The translations under genes and the position numbers were made by a program. Positions 12,479 through 25,738 of a stretch of DNA of 64,000 nucleotides are shown in pieces; positions within the stretch are counted from its first letter, which is position 1, and each line of letters begins with the position of its first letter. The DNA comes from Anaeromyces robustus (taxonomy: Eukaryota; Neocallimastigomycota; Neocallimastigomycetes; Neocallimastigales; Neocallimastigaceae). Location: assembly GCA_002104895.1 (NCBI GenBank), contig MCFG01000048.1, forward strand, positions 178,501 to 242,500, written 5' to 3'. The notes beneath the pieces are model-generated. The model did not search any database. It was not told where the DNA came from and was given only the letters and a program-made list of their open reading frames with translations.

Positions 12479-14217
12479 ATGAGTAAAATGTGTGATAGAA
12501 TGGATATTGATCTTCAAGGTATATTGAAGAAAAAAGATTCAACAGATGGGTTTTTCTCTAATATGAGTAACGGTTATAATAGTGATAATAATACTAAAAA
12601 ATCGGTGAAAAGAGTAAGAATTGAATTACCTATAGATGAAGAATCTGATAGTGATGATTCAGCTACAATATATAGCCCTAAGAAAAGAAGAGGACTAAAT
12701 AATCAGTAATTATTATTAATATTTATATTTAAATTTATATTTATATATAAATATCTTTTTAAGAATAGATAAATAAATAATATTAAAAAAATATATAAAT
12801 ACGATATAATAATAGTTTTATTAACTCTTTATATATCTTTTCTTTTTATTTATCTTCTTTCTGTTGTATTTTATTCTTTTTATATTAATATATATAATAT
12901 AAATATTTTATATATCTATATAAAAATAAAAAATAATATAACAAATATTAAATATATAATAATAATAATAAAAAGAACTGGTATGGCAATACCCAATATA
13001 TTATTAAAAAATCCAAATGGATTAAAAAATAATGATTGCAATAATAATAGTAATAATGGTCAACAACCTTCTATATTATCTCAATCTAATAATAATGATG
13101 AATATAATAAAAAGAATAGAATAGTAATTACTCCAAGATCTTCACTAATATCTCAAAAAATAAAAAATATGAAACATAATAATAATAAAGATAACCAAAA
13201 TAATAACAATAATATAAATAACAATATTCATAATGATAATAATAATTTTATATTTGGAAGTCCAAAAAGTCCACAAAATGATAATATAATTAACCAAAAT
13301 CCATTTTCTTTATCATTAAATACTTCAACTCCACTTTCCATAAATTTCTTTAATAATAATAATAATACTAATAACAATAACAATAATAATAATAACAACA
13401 ATAACAATAGTAATACTAATAGTTTCTTTATTAATAAATATAAAGGTACATTATCAGCATCACTATCACCTCCTGTAGGATTAGGATTAAGTTCACCTAC
13501 AGTATCTGTATTACAATTTTCTTCTTCATTACCTAATTCTTTTACATTTCATTCTTCCTATTACAATAATAATAACAGTAATAATAATAATAATAATCCA
13601 TTTTCACCCTTTTCAAATAGTAGTAGTACCTCTAATGGATTTACATTCAATTATATACCAAGTTCATCATTAAATAATAATATGAATAATAATCCAAATA
13701 CTATTTTAGAATCTGATGAAAATAGTGATAAGAGTTCAGCAACTTCAAATAATCAAGAAAATGAAAATTCACCGACGGAAGATAATACATCCAATACATC
13801 ATCTAACTTGAATGGTAAAATAAAAAAAAATACATTTATAAAATATAATATATACTTTAATATAATGATTTGTTTACTAATTTTATTATCATAAAATATT
13901 ATATATTAATTATATATATATATTAAATAATAAATAATATGAAATAACAATAATATTAAATATTATTTTTTTTTATTTATATACATACTATTAAATAATT
14001 TTGAATATAAAATAAATAAAAAAAAAAATATTTAATTACATAAAAAAATTATTATAATAATAAAATTATTAAAAATAAAATAGTATCAAGTAAAAATAAT
14101 TCTGAAACAGATGAAGATGATTCTGAAATTGAAAAAGAAAAGCATACACTACTAAGTCAAATAGCAAGACAAAGTTTTGAAACAGAAAAAGTAATAAAGA
14201 AAAATCTTTTTTTTTAA
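12479..14217 (+). CDS. Asn/Ser-rich low-complexity protein with basic N-terminus
   Basis: Model: exons 12479-12705, 12976-13814, 14084-14217, 399 residues. The first exon could be read as a complete 76-residue protein ending at 12709. A GTAATT donor at 12706 and an AG at 12974-12975 join it in frame to the next open stretch, so one gene is more likely. Visible features: GILKKK at residues 14-19, KRVRIELP at about 45-52, an acidic EESDSDDS stretch, SPKKRRG, and SP/TP sites (GSPKSPQN, ITPRSS). Most of the rest is Asn and Ser runs. GILKK plus KRVRI resembles the SILK and RVxF docking motifs of protein phosphatase 1 regulators, although the Phe of RVxF is Ile here. The family is not recognised. 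The final exon end is uncertain because a GTAATA donor precedes the stop. Confidence 0.55.
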
Positions 14218-14985
14218 AATATATATTTTTATAAATTTTTATGTTTTATTATTACATAAATTACATAATTTTGAATCTAATATATAAAATTTTATTATTA
14301 TTATTTCTTTTATTTATATCTATTATATATAATATCATATAATAAAACTAATTAAATAATAATATAATTATATTAATACCAACAATATGAAATAACAGAA
14401 AAGATATTTACAACATCATAAAAATAACTAATTATCAACTAAAATCTATTTTAATTTTAATAAAAATTTTATGAATATAATTAATAAATACTATTTTTAT
14501 TTTATAAAATAAAAAGTAAAAATAAAAATAAAATAAACAAAAAAAAAAAAAAAAAAAAAAAAGAATGCATTAGAAACCAAAAATAAAAAAAAAGGATTTA
14601 AAAATTAATTAATTTAATAAAATATATCATTTAAAAATTCATATATCTATAATATATACTTAAAAATATTTATAAAGAAAAGAAAAATCATCATCATCAT
14701 TAGCTTAATTACATAAGAAATATAAATATCCTTTTTATTAATATTAATATGTAAATAATACTGCTCTTTTTATATAATATGAGTAGTATTACATTTTCTT
14801 TTATATATATATATTATATATTATATTTTTAAATGATAGATTAATAGACATTTTTTACACTTCATATAATACTATCTTTTATATGTTTCTTGATTTACTG
14901 ATTTTATTTTTATTTAAATAATAATATTAATAATAGTCATTTATTTCATTATCGCATACAAAAATTGATTTATCATTTTTTTTCC

Positions 14986-15024
<39 letters not shown>

Positions 15025-15500
15025 TAATAACTTAATTTAATTGTTTTATTTTTTATAATTTAAATAATTTAATCAATACATAATATTATATAATAATAAT
15101 AGTAATAATATTTTTACTATTATTATTATTATATTTATATATATAAATATATATTTTGTTTTTAGTTTTTTGTTTTTTCTTTTCTACTTTAGTATTTTAT
15201 ATACTTTTTATCTAGAGATTTGTTTAATATTCTTATTATTATTAATTTATTTAATATACCATAATAAAGAAATTAATACAACAATTGTACCTATATTCGT
15301 ATATTAAATATATAAATATTTAAATTAATAGTCAATAAAGATATTATATGAAAAATAAAAATAATAATATTATTATATAAAATAAGAAATTATAAAAAAA
15401 TTAAAATAAAATAAAAATATATTCTTGTTTTTTTTTTTATTTATTTATGTATATATTTATTTATCTAATCATAAATTATATAAATTAAAGCTTTAAATAT
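14218..15500. other. Intergenic, convergent gene ends
   Basis: AT-rich spacer between the plus-strand low-complexity gene and the 3' end of the minus-strand coiled-coil gene. It includes poly-A near 14540-14562 and an (ATT)n near 14990-15022. I see no gene. Confidence 0.65.
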
Positions 15501-18500
15501 TTAGATAAAAAAAAAAAAATTACATAGTTCAGTAATTAATTTTCCGTAAGATTTTGGTTGATACTTTGATTTTTCTTCTAATTCAGAAAACTAAATAAAT
15601 AAATATATATATAAATATATATATATAATTTAAAAAAAAAGTGTCAATAATTATATACATCTATCAATATTATGTACATTAATATATTAAATAAAATAAA
15701 AAATAACAGTAAAAAGTTTAATATACCAATTTTTCAATAGATTTTAAAGCTGTTTTATTATTTTCTAAACGCATATGTAATGATCTAATTTCATTTACAG
15801 AATACTCATTACTTTCTTTCATACTTTCAATTTTTTCTTGTAAAACAGCATTCTTTTCTTTTGCTGATTCCAAATTCATAGTTATATTCTATAATATCAT
15901 TATTATTATATAGAAAAAAATTATTAAATAAATATTTCTAAAAAAAAAAAAAAAAAACTTATTTTTTTTTAAAAAAATTATTGATATTTATATATATATT
16001 ATATAATAATAATAATAATAAATTTTTACTCTTGTCGATCGTGCTAGATGATTAAAATTATTTAATACTTCCTTTAATGCTTTTGTTTTTTCTTTTAATT
16101 CATTCTAGTTGAAAAAAAAAGAAGTGATTAAATAAGTTATTAAAATTTATAATTTATATATATATATTTTTTTTTATTTTTTTTATTTTATTTTTTTTTT
16201 ATTATTTTTAAAAATTACCTCCAATTCCGATATAGTATTTTCATATTTATCAAAAGTTTTATAAAGATATCTTACAATATCATTTCTATCTCTATTTTTG
16301 ATAAGTTTTATTTTAAGGTTTTTAAATTTACGATTATAGTAGTTTAATTATAAATATATATATAAGAAAAAAAAAATTTTTTTTTTATTAGTATCATTTA
16401 TAGAAAAATTTTGTTTAAAATTGAATATATATATATATATATTTACTCGTCATTTTCATTTTCCTCCTCTTTATTTCTTAATTCATCTTCAGGATTCCAT
16501 CTTGGATGTGATGATTCTTTTAGTTTTTTTTTTTTTTTTTTTTTAATAAAAAAAAAGTAATGAATTAAAATAATGAGATAAATTTTTTGTTTTTATTTAT
16601 CATATTTTTTATATAAAATAAAAAATATTTCATAATTAATATCTTATTTTATTTTAGTATTTAGTTTTTTAGTTTTTTTTTATATATATATTTATTTACT
16701 TTGAATAAGACTTTGCATTCCTCCAATAATTCTTATAATATTACATATTTCCTTTTTTTTATTACTTGAAGGAGCTTGTAATATATAAACATTATCAGTT
16801 GTATTTAATTGAAATATATTTGAATTTCCTTTAAACAATGAACCTTTTGCACAATAGGTATTTCCTATTTTTTATTTTTATTATATTTTTTATTATATAT
16901 ATTATATTGTATAATACCAAGAATTATCCATATTTTTTTAATAAATATATTGTATATAAGATATATAATGAATGAATTAATTATATATATATATAATTTA
17001 AATACATACTAATATATATAGTATGTATTTAATTTTTATTTTTTTTTAGTTATATTTATTATTTATATAAATGTAATATATCTTACTAAATAATTGTTCA
17101 ATATCTAAAATAATAAGTTCAGAAGGATTTCCTAAATTTTCAATATCCCAATTAAAATTTTCCATTAAATTATCATTTGAGAGAGATACACTACTACTTT
17201 CTGAATCTATATTTCCATCCTGGTTACTATTTATATCATTTGATAGATTATCGAATTCATTTAAATTGATATTATCTTTTTTAGTTGTGGAAAGATTATT
17301 ATTATTATTATTATTATCATTATTATTATTATCATTTTTTTGATTATTATTATTAATAAAACTAAAGGTATCGGAAGTTTCTCTTTTTAAAGAATAAGAA
17401 GAAGGAAAATGAAATTTATTATAATTAATAGAATTAGAATTAAAAGAAGAAACTGATAATTTTGATCGAACAGAAGCGTTACTTTCTCTTCTTTTTCTTA
17501 ATGTTTCATCCATTAAATTATTATTATTATTATTAAAAGGATCATCTTTTTCTATAAATGAAATAGTTGATTCTTCATGAGTTAACATTCCTGTACCTGG
17601 ACCTGTACCTGGACCTGTACCTGGACCTGTACCTGGACTTGTACCTATATTTGTATTTGGTTCTGATTTTGTTTTTGAATCTGTATCGGTTATTACAGTT
17701 GATTTCGTTTGAAATCTAACAAAATTTTGATTGGTATTATTAATAGAATTACCATCATTAAAAATATTAAATAAAACTTTTTCACCTAAATTTACAATAG
17801 ATTCTGTAGGATTAAAAAAATATTCAGAATATTTTTCTCTTTCATCAATTGGAACTATACCTAATTGTATAATATCATCTGTAATTCTAATAATAGCGAA
17901 ATCTTTAAAAGAAAAATTTTGATTTAAGATAGAAACAAAATAATAATATTCATATAAATTACCCATTTCTTTTGGATTATATTGGTCAATGAACATTGAT
18001 AGTTCATTATGTAGACTACTACTAACATAATTATTATTATTATTATTATTATTGTTGTTGTTGTTGTTGTTGTTGTTATTAATAGTATAAAGGTTTTTAT
18101 TTATTATTATTTCACCAGAATTATCTTCTATTTCAGATAGGGGTGAATTATATTGATCAATAACTAAATTATTAATATTTGGAGAAAATGAAGGAGATCG
18201 TATAAAAGAATGTTCTTTTGATAAATACACTTCATGTATACTTGGAGAAGCAGAAGGGGATCGAATAATAGATCCTATATGTTCATTATTATTTCCATTT
18301 TTCCTTGATGATGATGAGGATGGTAATTTATCATCTCTCTCTCTATTATATATACCACTATGTATACTATTTTTAGAAAATGATTTACTGATCTTTTTTT
18401 TTATGTTTTTTTTTTTTTTTTTTTTTTTTTTTGATATAATTATATTATAATGGATTAATTAATGATCAAATAAATAAAATAAATAAATAAAATAAATTTT

Positions 18501-18648
18501 GTATATATATGTATATCATATTTTGAAATATTTATATTAGTAAAATAGGATATTTTTAAATTTAATTATTATTTTTTAAACATTTATAAACAAAATATTA
18601 TAAATATGTATTTCTTTTTTTTTCTTTTTTTATTATTTTAATTACCAT
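15501..18648 (-). CDS. Coiled-coil protein with SP-repeat N-terminus, about 8 exons
   Basis: Exons from the 5' side: 18392-17087, 16864-16700, 16516-16447, 16291-16219, 16104-16030, 15888-15727, 15590-15501, all in frame. The large exon has no ATG near its start. An ATG at 18646-18648 followed directly by GTAATT could be a three-base first exon that splices in frame to 18392; this is speculative. That model gives about 647 residues. N-terminal features: two copies of an IRSPSxSP motif, poly-Asn, and GTGP repeats from a 12-bp tandem DNA repeat near 17590-17640. Residues around 110-190 (IRITDDIIQLGIVP, SEYFFNPTESIVNLG) look globular but I do not recognise them. The C-terminal 150 residues are Glu/Lys/Leu coiled coil. 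Function unknown. Confidence 0.6.
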
Positions 18649-19858
18649 TTTTATAACTTTTTTTTTTTTTTTTATCTTTTAATATATAATAGAAAAGAAA
18701 ATTTAAGGAAGGAAAAAATTCTGAATTTCTATTTTTTTATTTATCTCATTAAAAATTAAAAAATAATAAATAATAAAATAAAAAATAAAAAATAAAAAAA
18801 AAAATAATAAAAAATAAAAAAAAAAAAACTATCAAAAAAATTATAATATGAATTTGACATACAAATTTTAAAACTTTATTTTAAATCTTATTTTATTGTA
18901 ATTATTTATTAAGTTTTTATATCCAAAATTTTTTTTCTAATTATTATATCCAAAAATTTAATTGTAATATGGTGCTACTTAAATAAAATACATGTATTTA
19001 GAGATAAAGTTATATATTATATCACAAAAAAGAGAATATTTACTTTTAATATATATATATATATTTCATACATGAATTTAGATAAAGTTATATTATATCA
19101 CAAAAAAGAGAATATTTACTTTATATATATATATATATATATATATTTCATATTGTAAGTAGTTATTTAAGTAACAAAATAAAAAAAAAAATTTTTTTTT
19201 TTCGATTTCCTATTAATTATTATATAATAAAAAATCCTTTACGCCTACAACCATAAAAATATACTAGAATTGAAAGAAGGTTAAACATATATATAGAAGT
19301 GCAAGAAAAAAAAAAAAAAACATTTTTTTTTATATGTTTTAAAAAAAATATTTTATTATACTGTTTTATTATTTTTTTTTTTTTATATTATATACATGTA
19401 ATTTTCTTTTTTTAATAATTATATCTAAAAAAAATATATATTCTAAATAAAAAAAAAATGTTAATTAAAATATGTAAAGAATAGTATTTAAACAAAAAAA
19501 TTTTAAAAAAAGAATAATGAAATAAAAAAAAAATTTGAATAACATTTCAAAATAAATATTCAAAAAAAAAAAAAAATTATTATTATTTATATATATTTTA
19601 TAATAATCAATATTATACAATATATATTTTAAATAATTTATTTTTTTTTTTTTTAATTTATTTTTTTTTTATATTATTATTTTTTTTTTCTTTAAATTAT
19701 TATTCTTTCTTATTCATATTTCTCTGGTTAGAATTTTAAAATTAAATTAAAATTAAATTGAAAGAAAAAAAAAATAAAAGAAAAAAAATTCATTAAAACT
19801 TTTTTTTCTTCATTTATTTTTTTTTTTTGTCAATTTTATAGATTCAATGGAAGCTTTC
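18649..19858. other. Intergenic with a tandem duplication
   Basis: AT-rich spacer separating the coiled-coil gene from the GH48 gene. It holds poly-A and poly-T tracts and the duplication listed at 18995-19150. No gene is seen apart from the GH48 3' flank. Confidence 0.6.
18995..19150. repeat. Approximately 75-bp direct tandem duplication
   Basis: The string GATAAAGTTATATTATATCA followed by CAAAAAAGAGAATATTTACTT occurs twice, near 19003-19045 and 19081-19122, each followed by an (AT)n run and TTTCATA. Confidence 0.8.
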
Positions 19859-22162
19859 TTAACAATTGAGTGGCATACCACACCAGTCATTGTTTTCAAC
19901 ACCCCAATCACCATCTTCATCTTGCCAGTAGATGGTGGAACAAGAAGAACAGCATGGATATCCTTGTTTAACAACAGATGGGTTACAGGTTTCACCACCA
20001 CCGCAACCACACCAGTCATTACCGTTAACACCCCAATCACCAGATTCATCAGTGAATACAACTTGACAACCGGCTGGACAGCATTTATAACCCATATCAG
20101 TAATAGCCTTAGCACATGAACCAGTCTTACCACCAGTCTTACCGCCAGTACTACCGCCAGTACTACCACCGGTACTACCACCAGTACTACCAGAACCACC
20201 ATTACCAACCTTGTAAATGGAAATAAGACCGTTAGCAACCATAATTTCAGTTTGAGCCCAGAATCTGTGGTAGGTAAAGGTTGGTGGATTACCACCGTTA
20301 AGGTAACTTTCAACTTGTTTCCAATCTGGATCTTCCTTGTATTTTGGACGAATATCAATGAAGGTAACACCACTCTTTAATTCAGCACCTTGAGCGTTCT
20401 TACCAGTCCAACCAGATGGAATGTAAACTTCATCACCGAATTTAGAATAATCTTCACGAGCTTCTTCAGCAGCATAACCTAAATCATCCTTATAGTTTTC
20501 AATAGCATCCATAACTTGAACAGCAAGATCAATACCTTCTTGATCACCATCCTTCATAGAAACCCATAAAAGACCCTTAATAATAGAAGCAACGGAACCA
20601 AGATCAAGACCTTCAGCAGAAACAGTACCGTGAAGGGAAGCATTAAGACCAGTCTTTTCAAAGTTGGAAGCACTCCATTCATCTGGATTACCTTCCCATG
20701 AAAGATTAGTAGCGTGAACAATTTCACCACCACTAACCTTAACATTCTTCTTTACCCATTTAGCCCAGTTTTGACAAACAAGACCAGCTTTTTTATTACC
20801 AGAAAGATAGTACATAGAACAAACACGTTCCATACCCCAACCTTGCATACCAGTCCAGTTGTTGGATGGTGGATCGTGATAAACTGGTTGCCAATCATAG
20901 AACATACCATAGAAAGTAGTAATATCACTTGGTGGTTGAGCATAGTGACCTTGCCATGAGTTAGTGGCACCACCAGCAATACAACCTTCAGAAGTTTGTA
21001 ACCATCTGAATAATTCTAATTGACGGTCTAAAGAAGTAGCCCAATCTTCAGCACCAGTAGCAGATTTTGGTTTGAAAGCAGCTTGAGAGGAAAGAATCCA
21101 AGCAGCTAATGGGGATTGGTAACCACTGTGAGTGTGTGAGGAACTAATTCTCCAAGCCCAGTCACCTTGTAAACCACCACCCCAGGCAAAGTACCAAGAG
21201 ATAAGGTAGTGAGCAGAATTCTTACCAGTACCAGCAGCACATTTATCATGACCAATACAGTTACCAATCTTCTTGAAGTATTTATCATATTGAGAGTAAC
21301 GTAAGTAATCACCAAGCTTAGCAGCCTTTTCAGCAACAGAAGAAAGATCAACACCATCTTCTTCAGCCCAAATGTAGGCGAAGTAAGCAGCTTGAATAGC
21401 ACGAGCATCAGCATCTGGAGCAGCAGTGTATCTCCATTGTTTTGAGTAAGAATTATCACCAGTGAAAAGATCTAAGAAACCATTTTGACCTCCCCATTTG
21501 AATTCTTCCCAAGATGGATGTGGAACAGTTTTCCAAGTAGATTCAGAAGCACCACGTTGGAAAGTGTTAATGAAAGATGGCTTAGAAGTACCATCACCTT
21601 GTTGACCATAACCATACCAGTTATCACCATCAATAATCCAGTGCATAGCATAAATATCCCAAGTACCATAGGCTTGTTGAAGTTCTTGAGCAATTGGATC
21701 TTGACCAACAAGACCATCTTGGAATACAAGTTTAGCTGGGTAATTTTCAATATCATCATCTTCTGGAGCGTAGGTAGCTGGAGAAGATGGGTTATACTTA
21801 CTGTTACCTGGTTGATTCTTTGAATCTGGAATCATGTGCTTTTCAAGGAATCCCCAAGCCTTTTCAACACCATCATATTTACCAGTAAGCTTACCATTAA
21901 CAGCTTCTAACCAAATCCAGAAAGAGTAAGTTTCAGAGACAGATTCGTGACCGTGATCTGGAGCTTCAACCATAAGAGTTTCAATGGAGTGATATGGAAC
22001 ATTTTCTGGTGAGAAATATTGAGTATCATAGGCACCATTGTTAGTCATAACCTTGTAATGGTTAAGAGCACGTTGAGCATATTCATCAGAAGCACGCTTC
22101 ATTGGAGCGGCTAAAACAGCAGAAGCACCGAGTAAACTTAAAGCAGATCTAATAGAAGGCAT
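19859..22162 (-). CDS. cel48A: GH48 cellulosomal cellulase with two fungal dockerins
   Basis: Single exon, 767 residues, stop TAA just below 19859. Glycoside hydrolase family 48 enzymes are processive cellobiohydrolases attacking crystalline cellulose. Residues 1-19 are a secretion signal, with a KR pair at 22-23 that could be a Kex2 site. The GH48 catalytic domain spans about 30-650; Glu77 in HESVSETYS aligns with the proton-donor Glu of Clostridium Cel48F. A GSTGG/GKTGG linker (about 653-681) leads to two fungal dockerins (CBM10-type, about 682-723 and 724-767), each with six Cys and a DWGVxxNDWCG core, which bind the fungal cellulosome scaffoldin. Length and architecture match Cel48A of Piromyces. 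Codon use and GC content are far above the surroundings, and there are no introns. GH48 is otherwise mostly bacterial, so horizontal acquisition with later addition of dockerins is the usual reading. Confidence 0.95.
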   Translation of the reverse strand: MPSIRSALSLLGASAVLAAPMKRASDEYAQRALNHYKVMTNNGAYDTQYFSPENVPYHSIETLMVEAPDHGHESVSETYSFWIWLEAVNGKLTGKYDGVEKAWGFLEKHMIPDSKNQPGNSKYNPSSPATYAPEDDDIENYPAKLVFQDGLVGQDPIAQELQQAYGTWDIYAMHWIIDGDNWYGYGQQGDGTSKPSFINTFQRGASESTWKTVPHPSWEEFKWGGQNGFLDLFTGDNSYSKQWRYTAAPDADARAIQAAYFAYIWAEEDGVDLSSVAEKAAKLGDYLRYSQYDKYFKKIGNCIGHDKCAAGTGKNSAHYLISWYFAWGGGLQGDWAWRISSSHTHSGYQSPLAAWILSSQAAFKPKSATGAEDWATSLDRQLELFRWLQTSEGCIAGGATNSWQGHYAQPPSDITTFYGMFYDWQPVYHDPPSNNWTGMQGWGMERVCSMYYLSGNKKAGLVCQNWAKWVKKNVKVSGGEIVHATNLSWEGNPDEWSASNFEKTGLNASLHGTVSAEGLDLGSVASIIKGLLWVSMKDGDQEGIDLAVQVMDAIENYKDDLGYAAEEAREDYSKFGDEVYIPSGWTGKNAQGAELKSGVTFIDIRPKYKEDPDWKQVESYLNGGNPPTFTYHRFWAQTEIMVANGLISIYKVGNGGSGSTGGSTGGSTGGSTGGKTGGKTGSCAKAITDMGYKCCPAGCQVVFTDESGDWGVNGNDWCGCGGGETCNPSVVKQGYPCCSSCSTIYWQDEDGDWGVENNDWCGMPLNC

Positions 22163-23843
22163 TTTTGTTTATTATCTTTTTCAAAACTAATTATATATAT
22201 AAAAATTTGTTTTAACTTTTTTTATTTTCCTTTCTCGTTTATTAATGTAAAGTTGTTTGACTTTTTATGTCTATTCCTAAATTTATATCTTAATATTGAA
22301 AAATATTTTCCTGTTTATTGAACGTTGTTTTTCTTTGGATTGAAAAAATAAATATTTATTTATACAATTTTTAATAAATAAAAATATTAATCAATAATAT
22401 TTATACAAGAATCGATTATCTTTTTTTTTAAAAAAAATTTTATTTTACAAGAAATTTTAATATTATTTATCAAAAATAATATTAATATAAAATATAATTT
22501 ACAAATAAATAAAAAATTTATTTAAAAAAAAGTATTTATATCTTAATTGAATAAATAAAAGATAAATATTAAATAAAAAAAAAAAGTAAAGTTAGGTTTT
22601 TCTTTCTTTTTATATATTTTTTTTTCTATATAATTTTTTTTTTTTTCTATATATAAAAAAAAATTATAATTATTAACAATATCAATATTATATTAAATAT
22701 AAATAAATAAGAAAAAAAATTTAATTATATTTAATAATTTTAAAACATTATATTAATAATATATGGAAAATTATATTTTTCCATTTTAAAATATAAAACA
22801 TAATATATATTCTAATCAAATGAAAATATATTAAAATTATTATGATTATGATAATAATAATATATAATTTTTTTTTTTTTTATTGTTTATTTCATATATT
22901 AATATTTATATTTATTACTCTATGTATTATATATATATATTTTTCATCCATCTGATTTGTTAATATAAATTCTATTAAAATATATTAAAAATATAAATTG
23001 CGGCATATATTAAAGTATTTAACAAATCATAATAAATAAAATTTTTTTTTATTTATACATAAAAATGATACAGGAAATAATTTAAATTAATATACGGAAT
23101 ATATTAAAAAGTTAAATAAATAAACAATTAAATCTTTATATTGTATAGTATAAAAAAATAATTACTATATATAAAATTAATAATATAAAATTATATTTAC
23201 ATATTATTATTACTATATTTAATAGAAATATATTATAAATAAATTGATAAATAAATAAATAAAGTAAATAATAATTTTAAATACAATAAACATTGAATAA
23301 TAGCATTTTTTTTAACATTTAAAAGTTTTTTTTTTTTTTTTAAAAAAAATAATTCATAAGAAATAAAAATAATATCAATTAAAAAAATAACAATTAAAAA
23401 ATAAAAAATAAAAAATAAATAATATAAATAAAATAGCGGAATATTTTTTGTTAAATATTTATATAATTAATAATTTTTGTTTCAATAATAATTTATGGAT
23501 AACAAATAAAAATAAAAAACTAAAATTACGTTGATAAAAAATCCATACATATAAATTTTATTTATTAATTATTTGTTAATTCATGATTTTTTTTCTTATA
23601 TTCGTTAATTTTTCTATTATTGATTATTATTAGTTACTAAGTATATTTTTTTTGTATCACTCTAAAACCCTTTTAATATTCAGTGATTATAATAATAAAT
23701 ATATTGGATTATTTGTATAGTAAATTATATATCCAATTATATTATTTTTTTTATAATTTTAAATATACTATAATTATATGGAGATATAAATATAAATTTT
23801 GTATATAAATATTAATAAAATTATTTATAATATAAATATAATT

Positions 23844-23875
<32 letters not shown>

Positions 23876-24238
23876 TTAAATAAATAATTATATACTGTAT
23901 ATTGTGTATTTATTTACTATTAATAATTATTAATAATAGCTTCAATTATTAGTAAATAAAGTTTAACATGTAAAAATAAATTAAAAAAAAAATTATTTTA
24001 TTATTTACATAATTAAAAAAGTTTCAAATTTTATTTGGATGATTACAAAATATATATTAAATTTTTTCACAAAAAAAAAAAAAAAGTAAAAATAACAAAT
24101 AAGAGAAAAATGTTAAAAAAAGGAAATTTTTTTTTTCAAAGGAAGAAAAAAATAACTATAAACAAATAATATAAAATATTATATAAAAAAAAAAAGAATT
24201 TATAATTTATAGTATTAAATAAATATATAGGTATTCAT

Positions 24239-24269
<31 letters not shown>

Positions 24270-24822
24270 ATTAATATTAATATTAGATAAAAAAAAAAAC
24301 AATGGATTATTGAATTAATTATAAGTTAATCATATTTTAGGGAACTATTTTTTAACTATTTTATTTTAATTATTGAAAATCCATAGATAATAGTTTAATC
24401 TATTATCAATACTGCTTTTTCTCATATTCTTTTGTTTTTTATTTCTTTTTTTCTTTTTTTCTTTTTTTTTTTTTTTTTCTTTTTATTTTATTTTTTAAAT
24501 TTTATTTTTCAAATTTAAATTTTTTAACATTTTAAAAAAAAAATTCAAAATTAGTAAATGATCTTTTTTTTTTTAAACATTTTTTTAATTAATGATTCAT
24601 GTTTTAAAGATGAACAAATCATTCTTTAGTTAATATTCAAGAAAATTAAGAAAGTTACAGTACATTTTAAACATAAAAGTTTAAATACAAAAATTTTTTT
24701 AAGTTCTAAAATAATATTAATATATGTTTATATCCGTTTATATTTAAATGTATGATTTCTCATTTAACATTTTTTATATTAATGATATTAAAAAAAAAAA
24801 AAAAAAAGGATTAATTTTTAAA

Positions 24823-24853
<31 letters not shown>

Positions 24854-25599
24854 TTTAATATTAACATGGTTGATTTGGTTTGTTAACTTATGCATAATGT
24901 GGATGAATAATTGTAGCATTGTAAATAATTTAAAAAATAAAAAAAAATTTCTTAGTTAAAAAGGAAAATAAATAAAGTAGAACATCATTAATATACATTT
25001 AAATATTAAATTTAATTTAATTACTTACAATAAACTAAAAGCTTTTATATTTTTTTCTTTTAATTTATCTTTAGAACCACTAAAAAAAATCTTCATTACC
25101 TAAATTAGAAATAAAAAATTTTTTAGGGTTGATTTAAATTAAAATAAAATTAAAATTTAGAAATTTAAAAATTTACAATATAAAAAAAAAAGTCATTTTT
25201 ATTTATCACATTAATTTTAATTTGTTTAAGGAAACATACAAAAAAATATAAAAAAATATAAAATACTTTTAAAAAATATAAAAAATATAATAAAAAAAAA
25301 GTCATACTATTTATTAGTTTATAATTGTATTCTTTTATTAATTTTTATATTTTTAATTTATTTTTTCTTTTTTTAATTAATGGTTAAATAATTAAATTAA
25401 AAAAAAAAAAAAGATTTGAACTTTTAGTAGTGAAAAAAAAAAAAGATTTTTACTTTTTTTTTATTGGTGTATAATACTATACATAAAAACATTTTTATTC
25501 CTATATTTTATGTATACTTTTATATTGTTTATACAATAGAATAAACAATATAATAAACAATATAATAAACAATATATAAATATATATAAATTATTATAA
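22163..25599. other. Upstream region of cel48A and gene desert
   Basis: The first few hundred bases must carry the cel48A promoter. There is an AT-rich leader and pyrimidine-rich stretches, but no element I can name. Further right is featureless AT-rich DNA with short (TTTA)n at about 23850-23878, (AAAT)n at 24240-24265, and many homopolymers. No gene is supported. Confidence 0.55.

Positions 25600-25738
<139 letters not shown>

Noticed and set aside
12983-13894. Separate 303-codon gene
   Set aside because: An in-frame splice links it to the upstream frame, and its own 3' end runs into an intron at 13815, so it is treated as the middle exon of one gene.
19810-21823. Several long frames on both strands across the GH48 gene
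   Set aside because: They are shadow frames of the higher-GC cellulase coding sequence.
24888-25096. Exon-like minus-strand pieces (MKIFFSGSKDKLKEKNIKAF, then YNATIIHPHYA)
   Set aside because: The first has a good GTAAGT donor, but no AG lies directly before the second piece and no other exon is visible, so I could not build a gene.
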